Shown here: positions 1 through 8,072 of the stretch, one piece after another | How the letters are laid out: every line of letters begins with the position of its first letter | How positions within the stretch are numbered: position 1 is the first letter of the stretch | Assembly (NCBI GenBank): GCA_022843405.1 | Contig: JALHNQ010000017.1 | Span: forward strand, 1 to 63,370 | Direction of reading: 5' to 3' | Source: Methylocystis sp. | GTDB lineage: Bacteria; Pseudomonadota; Alphaproteobacteria; Rhizobiales; Beijerinckiaceae | DNA: 63,370 bases | Notes under the pieces: generated by a model | What the model was told of the DNA's origin: nothing | Databases searched by the model: none | The model's input: the letters and a program-made list of their open reading frames with translations, nothing else | Made by a program: the position numbers and the translations under genes

Positions 1-689
1 CGCTCGAACTGCCCCGTCTTCTGCTCATTGATGCGGAAATAGGTCGACAGCTCCATCGGGCAGCGCACGCCCTTGGGGATGTAAACGAAGGATCCGTCAG
101 AAAAGACCGCGCTGTTGAGAGTCGCGTAGAAATTGTCGGTCACCGGCACGACCGAGCCGAGATATTTCTTAACCAGCTCAGGGTGCGTCTGCACAGCTTC
201 CGAGATCGGGCAGAAAATCACGCCCGCCTTCGCCAGCTCAGCCTTGAAGGTGGTCGCGACGGACACGGAGTCGAACACCGCGTCAACCGCGACGCGCCGC
301 GTCTCGACGCCTGCAAGAATCTCTTGCTCGCGCAGCGGAATGCCGAGCTTTTCATAGGTGCGCAGAAGCTCAGGATCTACCTCGTCGAGGGACTTCGGTC
401 CGGGCGTCGATTTTGGAGCCGAGTAATAATACAGATCCTGATAGTCGACCGACGGATAATGCACCCGCGCCCAGCGCGGCTCAGTCATGGTGAGCCAGCG
501 CCGATAGGCCTCAAGGCGCCAGTCGGTGAGCCATTGCGGCTCGTTCTTTTTGGCCGAAATGAAACGAACGATGTCTTCATTGAGGCCCTTGGGGGCCTTT
601 TCCTTTTCGATATCGGTCTAAAACCCGTATTTATAGGCGTCGACGTCGATCGACTCGACGCGCGCAACGGTCTCCTGACGAGCCGCCAT
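1..689 (-). pseudogene. sufB: SufB, Fe-S cluster scaffold protein, 5' part, with in-frame amber stop
   Basis: SufB is the scaffold subunit of the cytoplasmic SufBCD complex, which assembles iron-sulfur clusters with sulfur from a cysteine desulfurase. Translating the minus strand from the ATG at 689 gives a typical alphaproteobacterial SufB N-terminus (MAARQETVARV, then DAYKYGF), but codon 24 (620-618) is TAG. The same frame then continues with conserved SufB sequence ([41 protein letters not shown]) to the window edge, so the 3' end is not visible. The Shine-Dalgarno GAGGAGAAAG lies just upstream of the ATG, so the start is secure. No good restart lies near the stop; the next in-frame Met is about 40 codons on. 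The gene is 80 bases downstream of a cysteine desulfurase gene, as in other Hyphomicrobiales. A sequencing error is possible because sufB is normally essential. Confidence 0.88.
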
Positions 690-769
690 TTTTCTTTCTC
701 CTCGTCACGACGGGTTCAAGGCCCGCCGGCCGATCGTTCCGCCTCCGCCCAGCCCGTTTTAGGCGTCGA

Positions 770-1927
770 CTAGGCGGCGGAGTGTCGCGACCTCATGCGA
801 TCCACGACACGTGCAAGAACCTTTCCAAATTGTTCTACATCCTCTTGCGTCGAAGACCAACCCAAACTGGCCCTCAGCGCCTCCTTTTCTGCTGCGCCCA
901 TCGCCGCAAGCACATGGGATTCCATCATCTTGCCTGAGGAACAGGCCGATCCCGCGGAAAGCGCGACATTCTCAAGGTCGAGCGCCATCAGCATGGTGCG
1001 CGGGGCGAGGCCGGGAATTGCGAAGGCGCTAGCGTTTGGCGCGCGCGGCGCCTCCGAACCATAGAATCGGGCGTCTGGCGCAATTTTCAAGACTTGCCGC
1101 TCCAGCTCGTCGCGCAAATCGGCGAGCCGCGACCCCTCGCCCGCGAGGTCGGCGGTCGCCGTGGTCAGCGCCGCGGCAAATCCGGCGATTCCCGAGACGT
1201 TCTCGGTTCCGGCCCGGCGTCCGAACTCCTGGCCGCCGCCGCGCAGCATCGGCGCCGCCAGATGTAAGCTCTCGTCTCGAAAGGCGAGCGCCCCGACGCC
1301 CATTGGGCCGCCGACCTTGTGTGAGGAAAGGAACAATATGTCCGCGTCGGTGGTCGCGAATGTCGTCTCGAGCCGGCCGACGGATTGCACAGCGTCGCAG
1401 ACGACGACGCCCTTCGCCGCATGGACCAGCGCCGCCGCCTCGGCGACCGGCTGAATGACGCCGGTCTCATTGTTGACGGCCTGCAGCGCCAGCATCACGC
1501 GCGCGTCGGCGCGTCGCGAAAGCGCCTCCTCCAGCGCTCGAAGCGAGATCGCGCCGTCCGGGGTCAGCGGAACGGTTTCCACTGCATCGAGAGGAAAGCG
1601 ATGGCCCTGCAGGACGCAGAGATGCTCTCCGGCGCCGGTCAGCAGAACGTCGATCGGCGGCGCATCTTCCTCTCGGCGCAGCCCAGGCGACAGCGCGAGG
1701 CTCGCCGCCTCGGTCGCGCCGCTGGTAAAGACGACGCCGCGCCGATGCCCGCCGATCGCTCGGGCGACGGCGGCCCGAGCGTCTTCGAGCAACGCCTTGG
1801 CCGCCCTTCCCTCGGCGTGCACCGAGGAGGGATTGCCCAACGTCTCCAACGCATCGAGCATCGCCGCCCGCGCCTGCGGGCGCAGCGGCGAGGTTGCGTT
1901 GTGATCGAGATAAACGCGCTTGGCCAT
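770..1927 (-). CDS. Cysteine desulfurase (class V aminotransferase, NifS/IscS-like)
   Basis: This PLP enzyme takes sulfur from L-cysteine and passes it as a persulfide to the Fe-S assembly machinery in the cytoplasm. The 385-residue protein has the family N-terminus (YLDHNATSP), the PLP-binding lysine in SSHK (K204), the RRAGTENV motif (about 238-244) and the catalytic cysteine in SAGSACSSGK (C329). The cysteine context is the NifS/IscS group I type rather than the SufS type. It is the first gene of the suf operon seen here and is followed by sufB on the same strand. A SufS-type partner is expected further downstream, outside the window. The ATG at 1927 fits the family start, although no strong ribosome binding site is visible. 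Confidence 0.95.
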   Translation of the reverse strand: MAKRVYLDHNATSPLRPQARAAMLDALETLGNPSSVHAEGRAAKALLEDARAAVARAIGGHRRGVVFTSGATEAASLALSPGLRREEDAPPIDVLLTGAGEHLCVLQGHRFPLDAVETVPLTPDGAISLRALEEALSRRADARVMLALQAVNNETGVIQPVAEAAALVHAAKGVVVCDAVQSVGRLETTFATTDADILFLSSHKVGGPMGVGALAFRDESLHLAAPMLRGGGQEFGRRAGTENVSGIAGFAAALTTATADLAGEGSRLADLRDELERQVLKIAPDARFYGSEAPRAPNASAFAIPGLAPRTMLMALDLENVALSAGSACSSGKMMESHVLAAMGAAEKEALRASLGWSSTQEDVEQFGKVLARVVDRMRSRHSAA

Positions 1928-2011
1928 GGGGTGGCTATTCTAGCAGAGCGCGTCGGCCTCGGCGCGTTTCTTGTATGTCATGCGCATTCGGCTCCCCTTA
2001 ACAGGCGATTC

Positions 2012-3709
2012 ATGCACATCGAGATCGACAAGCCCCATGTGGAGGCGCTCATCGCGCGCTTTCCGGCTCACGCTGGCCTGTCCGCGCAGCTGCGCTTTTC
2101 TAACCGCGTCGAGGCGGACCTCTCGCATTTCAGTTCGGAGGAGCTCGATTTTCTCGGCGCGATCTATCGAGACGCCGGACCCGACCTTCGCGCCCGCGCC
2201 GCGCAGCTTTCGACCTTGCGCGCGGCGATGGAGGCCAAGAGCGCGCGCTATGCCGCCGAAGACCTGGAAGAAGTGCTGCCGGCGCTGGTGCGCTATCTAA
2301 CGACCGACGCGATACGCGGTTGGATTTTTACCGCCAATGTCACGTCCAAACCCCTGCCCTATGTCATCACCCGTTTCGACTATGTCCCGGCGTCCAATGA
2401 CGAGGCGGGAAAAATCCTCATCGAACTGAAGGCCAACGCCAAGGGGACGCTGCAATCGAACCTGGTCCGGATCATGAGTTCGGACATCGCCGGCCGCACG
2501 ATCGGCGAAATCCTGGCGGCGCGCGGCTTCGTGCGGGAAACGCCGGCGCTGATCGAATCCTTTGACGCCTCCAGCGAGACCTATTTCGACTGGCGCGGGC
2601 GCTACGGCGCGCAATTTTCGGCGAAAGGCGTCGGCTTTCACGCGGAAGACCCGACCTCCACGCATCGCGACACCGACTGGTCGCGCAAGGACATCATCGT
2701 GCTGTCGAGCAATGGCTCGGAAGCCCGGCTGGTGAATGACGAAAGCATTCTTACCGGGCGCAGTCTGACCCTTGAGGCGCCTGGCGACGTTGTCGGTCAC
2801 TTTCTACGCAAGGCCGGCAAGAGCAATCGCTTCGCCGCCGAGGATGAAATCGCCGAACTCAAGGCGCTGATCCCGGAATCTCTGTTCACGCAAATTCCGG
2901 TGCATCCCTACATCTTCATGTTTCATCTCGATCTGCATCATTACGTTTGGGTGCATGTCGACGAGATGCAGCCCTATCGCTATCAGCCGCAGCTGAGGGA
3001 AAAGCTGGTCCTGCCTGAGGAGCAGACGGACTTAATCGACATTCTAACCGCCGAGATGGATGTGCTGATGGACGACATCGTCCAGGGCAAGTCGGGCGGC
3101 ACGACGGTGCTCTGCGCCGGCCCGCCCGGCGTCGGCAAGACGCTGACGGCGGAAGTCTATTCCGAAATCATCCAGCGTCCGCTCTACCGCGTGCATTCGG
3201 GCCAACTCGGGCTCAATGTCGCGACGATGGAGACCGCGCTGAAAGACATTCTCACCCGCGCCCAGCGCTGGGGCGCCGTCATGCTCATCGACGAAGCCGA
3301 CGTTTACATCAAGCGCCGCGACGACAATATCGCGATGAACGCCGTCGTCGGCGTCTTCCTGCGCGTCCTCGAATATTTCAACGGATTGCTGTTTCTCACG
3401 ACAAACCGCGTCGACGACATCGACGAGGCGATCGTCTCGCGTTGCATCGCGCTCATCCGCTATGCGCCGCCGGACGACGACGCGCGACGGCGCATCTGGC
3501 GCGTCATGGCCGGGCAGTTCGAACTGGCGCTGGACGATGCGCTGATCGATCGTCTGGTCGCGACCTTTCCGGAAGCGACTGGCCGCGACATCAAGGGCCT
3601 CGCGAAACTCGCGGCGAAATTCTGCCATCAAAAGAACGTCGCGCCGAGCCTGCCGGTTTTCCAGCGCTGCGCCATTTTCCGGGGGCTGGAGATCGCCCGC
3701 GCGGCGTGA
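2012..3709 (+). CDS. AAA+ family ATPase with an unrecognised N-terminal half
   Basis: This 565-residue protein has a C-terminal AAA+ module with Walker A GPPGVGKT (370-377), Walker B LIDEAD (about 425-430), a sensor-1-like LTTNR and a second-region VSRCIALIRY, so it should hydrolyse ATP and probably works as a ring-shaped remodeller. Residues 1 to about 330 match no domain I recognise; they are mixed helix and strand and include a stretch around DTDWSRKDIIVLSSNG. No membrane segment or signal peptide is visible. The ATG at 2012 is chosen because the reading frame upstream is open but shows no plausible protein or other Met, and an AGGCG precedes it. It is divergent from the suf operon and followed by an alpha/beta hydrolase. 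The substrate is unknown. Confidence 0.85.
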   Translation: MHIEIDKPHVEALIARFPAHAGLSAQLRFSNRVEADLSHFSSEELDFLGAIYRDAGPDLRARAAQLSTLRAAMEAKSARYAAEDLEEVLPALVRYLTTDAIRGWIFTANVTSKPLPYVITRFDYVPASNDEAGKILIELKANAKGTLQSNLVRIMSSDIAGRTIGEILAARGFVRETPALIESFDASSETYFDWRGRYGAQFSAKGVGFHAEDPTSTHRDTDWSRKDIIVLSSNGSEARLVNDESILTGRSLTLEAPGDVVGHFLRKAGKSNRFAAEDEIAELKALIPESLFTQIPVHPYIFMFHLDLHHYVWVHVDEMQPYRYQPQLREKLVLPEEQTDLIDILTAEMDVLMDDIVQGKSGGTTVLCAGPPGVGKTLTAEVYSEIIQRPLYRVHSGQLGLNVATMETALKDILTRAQRWGAVMLIDEADVYIKRRDDNIAMNAVVGVFLRVLEYFNGLLFLTTNRVDDIDEAIVSRCIALIRYAPPDDDARRRIWRVMAGQFELALDDALIDRLVATFPEATGRDIKGLAKLAAKFCHQKNVAPSLPVFQRCAIFRGLEIARAA

Positions 3710-3798
3710 GGCTAGGGCTGCGCCCGCCGAATTTCCTTGCAATTCACTCTGGCCCGCGTGGTAGAAGGCGCGCTTGCCAGTTTTGCAAGGGATCATGA

Positions 3799-4473
3799 AT
3801 GCCCGAAGTAATCTTCACCGGTCCGGCCGGCAGGCTTGAGGGCCGCTTCCATCAGTCCGCCACGCGCGGCGCGCCGATCGCGATCGTGCTGCACCCGCAT
3901 CCCCAGTTCGGCGGCACGATGAACAATCAGATCGTCTATCATCTTTACTATGCCTTCGCCGAACGGGGCTTTTCCGTGCTGCGCTTCAATTTTCGCGGCG
4001 TCGGCCGGTCGCAGGGCGCCTTCGATCACGGGCTGGGCGAGCTTTCTGACGCTGCAGCCGCGCTTGACTGGGCGCAGTCGGTCAATCCGGAAGCGCGCGC
4101 CTGTTGGATCGCCGGCGTCTCCTTCGGCGCCTGGATCGGCATGCAGCTTCTCATGCGCCGCCCCGAGATCGAGGGCTTCATATCGATCGCGCCGCCCGCG
4201 AACCGCTTCGACTTCTCGTTTCTCGCGCCTTGCCCGTCGTCGGGCCTGTTCGTCCATGGCGATCAGGATCGGGTCGCGCCGCTCAAGGAAGTGACGGGGC
4301 TGATCGAGAAGCTCAAAACGCAGAAGGGCATCGTCATCGAACATGCTGTGGTGGAAGGCGCCAACCATTTCTTCGAGGACAGGGTTGAGCCGCTGATCGC
4401 GCATGTCGACGCATATCTCGATAGGCGCCTCGGCAATCCGCCGCGCATCGCCGTTCCCGCACGAGGGGATTGA
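3799..4473 (+). CDS. Alpha/beta hydrolase (COG2945-like)
   Basis: A 224-residue cytoplasmic alpha/beta hydrolase without a signal peptide. It shows the HPHPQFGGTMNN oxyanion region near the N-terminus, the RFNFRGVGRSQG loop, the nucleophile elbow GVSFGAW, an acid residue in VHGDQDRVAP and a histidine in GANHFF, so the Ser-Asp-His triad looks complete. The size and motifs fit the small conserved hydrolase family COG2945, whose members act on esters or thioesters of unknown identity. It follows the AAA+ ATPase gene on the same strand after about 90 bases. A palindromic repeat begins 10 bases after its stop codon, between it and convergent anmK. Confidence 0.85.
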   Translation: MPEVIFTGPAGRLEGRFHQSATRGAPIAIVLHPHPQFGGTMNNQIVYHLYYAFAERGFSVLRFNFRGVGRSQGAFDHGLGELSDAAAALDWAQSVNPEARACWIAGVSFGAWIGMQLLMRRPEIEGFISIAPPANRFDFSFLAPCPSSGLFVHGDQDRVAPLKEVTGLIEKLKTQKGIVIEHAVVEGANHFFEDRVEPLIAHVDAYLDRRLGNPPRIAVPARGD

Positions 4474-4482
4474 GGCGTCACT

Positions 4483-4585
4483 GTCATTCCCGACGCGCGG
4501 AGCGCGATCGGGAATCCAGCGCAACATCAGCCTTCCTGCAATGACTCTGGATTCCCGGTCAGGCCTGCGCCCTGCCGGGAATGAC
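4483..4585. repeat. Nested palindromic intergenic repeat overlapping the 3' end of anmK
   Basis: The outer arms are GTCATTCCCG (4483-4492) and CGGGAATGAC (4576-4585). The inner arms are GGGAATCCAG (about 4510-4519) and CTGGATTCCC (4547-4556). Together they can fold into a long double hairpin. Similar GGGAATGAC/CTGGATTCCC elements are dispersed in many Hyphomicrobiales genomes (from memory). It lies between two convergent genes and runs into the last nine codons of anmK. Confidence 0.8.
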
Positions 4586-5695
4586 GGATGATCCTGCCCG
4601 CGCCAACACGCCGCCCGGTAGCGCCTCGGAGACGCCGGTCGTCGTTGGGAAGGTGATCGGCAAACCTTCCAGCACCCGCGTGGCGAGATAGGCGAAGGCC
4701 TGCGCTTCCATCGAATCCGCCGACCAGCCGACGGCGTTCGCCGTCGTCACCTTGCATGGCAGGCGCATGACGAGTTCGCGAACCAGGATCGGATTGCGCG
4801 CGCCGCCGCCGCAGACGATGAGCAATTGCGGCTGGGTCGGCAGATGCGGAAACAGCCGCAGCACCGAGGCCGCGGTAAAGGCGGTCAGCGTCGCCGCGGC
4901 GTCTTCGGTCGAGAGCTTGGCGATGGCGTCAAGCGCGAAGGCGTTGCGGTCGAGCGATTTCGGCGGCGGCTGATCGAAGAACGGATGCGCTAGCATCTTG
5001 AGCAGCGTCGCTTCATTGACGCGCCCGCGCGCCGCCGTATGGCCGTGCCGGTCAATCGGCGCGCCGGTGCGCTGGAGCATCAGATCATCGATGAGCGCAT
5101 TGCCGGGGCCGGTGTCGCAGGCGATCGGCTCCTCGCCGTCGGCGACGTAAGTGACATTGGCGACGCCGCCAATATTCAGAAGCGCCACTTCGCCCTTCAT
5201 GCCGCCGGCGATAACCAGCGCGCGATGAAACACCGGCACGATCGGCGCGCCCTCGCCGCCTGCGGCAATGTCGGCGGCGCGGAAGTCATAGGCGACGTCA
5301 ATGCCGAGACGGGCGGCCAGCGCCGGCCCGTCGCCGATCTGAATGGTGAGACCCTGCTTGGGACGGTGCAGCACCGTCTGCCCGTGAAAGCCGACGATCG
5401 CGACGCTCGCCGGGTCGATCTCATTGTCTCGCATCAGCGTCTCGACTGCCTCGGCGTGCCGATCCGTCACCATCCGTTCGGCGAAGGCGAGCACGCCCGG
5501 CCGCGCGTCGCGATCCTCGAGCGTCGCGGCTTCGGCGAGCGCGTTGCGCAGCAGCGCGCGGTCGGCGTCATTATAGGGGTAGTGCCCCGTCGGCCCGAAG
5601 GCGACGGCGGCCACGCCGTCGGTTTCAATGAGCGCGACGTCGACGCCGTCCATCGACGTGCCGGACATGAGGCCGATTGAGCGGTAGGTAGGCAA
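4559..5695 (-). CDS. anmK: Anhydro-N-acetylmuramic acid kinase
   Basis: AnmK phosphorylates 1,6-anhydro-MurNAc released during cell-wall turnover, giving MurNAc-6-phosphate for recycling. The protein (about 378 residues) opens with YRSIGLMSGTSMDGVD, carries the ATP-binding and substrate motifs VGFHGQTVLHRP, NIGGVANVTY and CDTGPGNALIDD, and ends in the FPTTTGVSEALPGG segment typical of the family. The start is TTG at 5695: an AGGGGGAG Shine-Dalgarno lies 7 bases upstream, and the first downstream ATG would remove the conserved N-terminus. The final residues (about SSVIPGRAQA) and the stop are encoded by the palindromic repeat at 4483-4585, so the native C-terminus has been replaced. A second, truncated copy of its 5' end lies at 7230-7491. 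Confidence 0.93.
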   Translation of the reverse strand: MPTYRSIGLMSGTSMDGVDVALIETDGVAAVAFGPTGHYPYNDADRALLRNALAEAATLEDRDARPGVLAFAERMVTDRHAEAVETLMRDNEIDPASVAIVGFHGQTVLHRPKQGLTIQIGDGPALAARLGIDVAYDFRAADIAAGGEGAPIVPVFHRALVIAGGMKGEVALLNIGGVANVTYVADGEEPIACDTGPGNALIDDLMLQRTGAPIDRHGHTAARGRVNEATLLKMLAHPFFDQPPPKSLDRNAFALDAIAKLSTEDAAATLTAFTAASVLRLFPHLPTQPQLLIVCGGGARNPILVRELVMRLPCKVTTANAVGWSADSMEAQAFAYLATRVLEGLPITFPTTTGVSEALPGGVLARAGSSVIPGRAQA

Positions 5696-5797
5696 GGCGA
5701 ATCTCCCCCTGAATAAGACGACCTTAGCAGAAACGAACGGCCGCTTGCCTGTCCGTGGTTGCGCGGCTAGCGTCACCGCGACGCTTGGAGCCTCCGC

Positions 5798-7123
5798 TTG
5801 GTTCAATCGGATTTGGGGCGCGATTTCATCAAAGGATCAGCAGTCACGCTCGAGACAAACGGCGGCTGGTGCTGGTTTCAGGACCAGCGCGCGATCGTCG
5901 CGTCGAGCCGGATTATCGTCGGCTCGGTCGCCGGCGCGCCGGAGGCCATTTCCCGGCGCGGCGACATCGGCGTCGCCTCATATGATCTTGCCTCCGGCGC
6001 GATCACACGCGCGAAACTTGCAGAAGGCTTCGAGGCGAACGACCATGCCTCGCCCGCCTTTCTCAGCCTCCCCGACGGCCGGATTCTCGCAAGCTACACG
6101 CGCCATCACAAAGACGATCTGATGGCGTGGCGGATCACCGAGCGGCCGGGAGACATTTCAAAATGGGGACCGGAGCGCACGCTCGATCTCGGCGCGCGCG
6201 TCACATACTCCAATCTTTTCCTGCTGCCCGGAGAGTCGGATCGCATCTACAATTTCCACCGCGGCCTCGGCTTCAATCCGAATGCGGCGATCTCCTCGAA
6301 CGGCGGCGAGAGTTTCGTCTATGCCGGACGGCTTCTGAACTGGCCGCGGCCGGTCGGCGATCCAGTCTTTACGGGCGTCGACGGCGGAAGGCCCTATGTG
6401 AAATATGCGTCCAACGGGATAGACGCGATTCACTTCGTGACGACGGAAGACCACCCCTGGGCCTATGACACGGGCGTCTATCACGGCTTCCTTTCCGGCG
6501 GAAAACTACATGGCTCCGACGGCTCGGCGCTCGCGGACTTCGGCGCGGAAGGCGTTTCGCCAAAAGCATTGACGCGACTCTTTGCGGGCGATCCGGATAA
6601 CGTCGCCTGGACGGTCGATCTGCGCCTCGACCCGCAGGAGCGCCCCTATACGGTTTTCAGCGTCCAGAAGGACGGACGGGCCCATCGCGGAACCATTGGT
6701 CCCTGCGCGCAGGACCATCGCTATCACTATGGCCGGTGGGACGGGCGGGGTTGGAACGTTTTCGAGATCGCTTTCGCCGGAACCAATATCGGCAAGATCG
6801 ACGATTACACCGGCCTCGCCGCCCTCGATCCGCACGATCCCGACCGCATGGTCATCTCGACCAATGCGGATCCGGATTCCGGCGCTCCGCTCATCAGCCG
6901 CGCCGACGGCCGGCGGCATCACGAACTCTTCGAAGGCGCATCGACAGACGGCGGCAGGACCTGGGCGTGGACGCCGCTCACGGCCAACTCAACGGTAGAC
7001 AACATTCGTCCGATCATCCCTGTCTGGCCCGGAGAGCGCCGCGCGATTCTCTGGTTGCGCGGAACCTATCGCACCTGGACCAACTACGATCTCGACGTGC
7101 TGTGCCTGATCCAAAGGCGATAG
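5798..7123 (+). CDS. BNR_4 repeat protein (sialidase-like beta-propeller)
   Basis: A 441-residue protein resembling the BNR_4 family (PF15892). It has the family signature GGWCWFQDQRA near residue 22, then FHRGLGFNPN, an Asp-box-like SSNGGESF, VKYASNGIDAIHF, EDHPWAYDTG and a late STDGGRTWAW Asp box. Members have a beta-propeller fold and some act on polysaccharides; the substrate here cannot be deduced. No clear signal peptide is seen. Start: TTG at 5798 with GGAG about 7 bases upstream; no in-frame ATG precedes the signature. It is divergent from anmK and is followed at once by gene fragments, so it appears to sit on rearranged DNA, possibly acquired by transfer. Confidence 0.78.
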   Translation: MVQSDLGRDFIKGSAVTLETNGGWCWFQDQRAIVASSRIIVGSVAGAPEAISRRGDIGVASYDLASGAITRAKLAEGFEANDHASPAFLSLPDGRILASYTRHHKDDLMAWRITERPGDISKWGPERTLDLGARVTYSNLFLLPGESDRIYNFHRGLGFNPNAAISSNGGESFVYAGRLLNWPRPVGDPVFTGVDGGRPYVKYASNGIDAIHFVTTEDHPWAYDTGVYHGFLSGGKLHGSDGSALADFGAEGVSPKALTRLFAGDPDNVAWTVDLRLDPQERPYTVFSVQKDGRAHRGTIGPCAQDHRYHYGRWDGRGWNVFEIAFAGTNIGKIDDYTGLAALDPHDPDRMVISTNADPDSGAPLISRADGRRHHELFEGASTDGGRTWAWTPLTANSTVDNIRPIIPVWPGERRAILWLRGTYRTWTNYDLDVLCLIQRR

Positions 7124-7127
7124 CCGT

Positions 7128-7236
7128 TCAATGACGCCGCCCCTCCCACGCCCAGGCCGCGACCACTGCGCCGACCAGCGCCAGCATCGCCCACAGTCCC
7201 AAGCCCAGCGGCGCGATTTCGACGCCGACCAGCGTC
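7128..7236 (-). pseudogene. Duplicated 3' end of the COG5426-like gene at 8073-10151
   Basis: Read in its own frame, this stretch encodes TLVGVEIAPLGLGLWAM and ends in AWEGRRH followed by TGA. This matches the last 30 or so residues of the intact gene at 8073-10151, which ends in VWGWEGRR. By eye about nine bases differ over roughly 100. It has no start and is fused, out of frame, to the anmK fragment at 7230-7491 through a shared 7-base CAGCGTC (plus-strand 7230-7236). Confidence 0.88.
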
Positions 7237-7491
7237 TCCGACCGCCTCGGCGTGCCGATCCGTCACCATCCGTTCGGCGAAGGCGAGAACGCCCGGCCGC
7301 GCGTCGCGATCCTCGAGCGTCGCGGCTTCGGCGAGGGCGTTGCGCAACAGCGCACGGTCGGCGTCATTATAGGGATAGTGCCCCGTCGGCCCGAAGGCGA
7401 CGGCGGCCACGCCATCGGTTTCAATGAGCGCGACGTCGACGCCATCCATGGAGGTGCCGGACATGAGGCCGATTGAGCGGTAGAGGGGCAT
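7230..7491 (-). pseudogene. Truncated second copy of anmK (5' part)
   Basis: The ATG at 7491 opens MPLYRSIGLMSGTSMDG and the frame stays identical in protein sequence to intact anmK for about 80 residues, up to RHAEAV. The DNA has about ten scattered differences and those I compared were synonymous. It then breaks at a fusion with the 3' fragment of another gene and runs on as nonsense. The kinase active-site regions further on are missing, so it cannot be a working kinase. Its ATG overlaps the vapD stop (TGATG). Confidence 0.9.
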
Positions 7492-7793
7492 CAGGAGCCC
7501 GTATTGCGGGGAGCGCCCTTCACCAACTGGGTGAAGTCGGACCACTGTTCGACGCGAAAGGCGCGTATATCGCGCACCGCATGTGGAAACCAAGGCAGGT
7601 TACGCAGAGCCATGATAGCGGAGAAGAGCTTGGCCAAATCCTCATTCTTGCTGACATAGAGGCTGCCCTGCACCCAGTCGAACTCGAATTTGGAGAGCGT
7701 GTCGCGAATATCCGAATAAGCTTGCGCGACCCCTTTCGGATGATGGATTTGCGTTTCGGAGACGACCAAATCGAACGCGATGGCGAACATCAA
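7491..7793 (-). CDS. vapD: VapD-family endoribonuclease toxin
   Basis: A 100-residue protein of the VapD family, small Cas2-like-fold ribonucleases found in toxin-antitoxin pairs. It opens MFAIAFDLVV and contains FDWVQGSLYVS, LAKLFSAIMALR, VRDIRAFRVEQWSDFTQLVK, all in family order and near full family length. The tail after LVKG (APRNTGS) looks newly acquired. Its ATG overlaps the stop of the upstream DUF5397 gene by 4 bases (7790-7793), which indicates one operon. Its stop shares a base with the ATG of the truncated anmK copy. The pair sits between the intact COG5426-like gene and that remnant, so it probably arrived with or before the rearrangement. Confidence 0.9.
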   Translation of the reverse strand: MMFAIAFDLVVSETQIHHPKGVAQAYSDIRDTLSKFEFDWVQGSLYVSKNEDLAKLFSAIMALRNLPWFPHAVRDIRAFRVEQWSDFTQLVKGAPRNTGS

Positions 7794-8005
7794 CGCTCCT
7801 TGGGATCATCCAGAATGTCGCTGAATTTATAATCGACGACTTCGCCGGATTCGAGCACGCGAATTTGCATCCAGCGATCGCCCAAGGGCTCTTCCTTGCC
7901 GAGGCCAATGATCTCATAGGCCGGCCCAAATGGACCGAAGCGGCGGCATGTGCCGATCAGGGCTTGCGGCTCGGGGATGAAGGATGCGGCTGGGTGTTGA
8001 TTCAT
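7790..8005 (-). CDS. DUF5397-like protein, probable antitoxin of VapD
   Basis: A 71-residue protein with ALIGTCRRFGPFGPAYEI, GDRWMQIRVLESGEVVDY and a C-terminal DILDDPKER. This matches the DUF5397 type of small protein often encoded directly upstream of vapD (from memory of such loci). It is translated just before vapD, with a 4-base ATGA overlap, so the two should be made together. The antitoxin role rests on this position only; no DNA-binding motif is obvious. The ATG at 8005 is the only reasonable start. Confidence 0.7.
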   Translation of the reverse strand: MNQHPAASFIPEPQALIGTCRRFGPFGPAYEIIGLGKEEPLGDRWMQIRVLESGEVVDYKFSDILDDPKER

Positions 8006-8072
8006 GAATCCAGCCTATCAGCGCATTAGCGGAGGTCAATTCGGCTCGTACAACCCTCTTCCTCAGAGAGGG

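Noticed and set aside
1385-2011. Upstream extension of the AAA+ ATPase frame
   Set aside because: It lies antisense to the cysteine desulfurase gene, contains no Met near the family start and looks like GC-rich shadow sequence.
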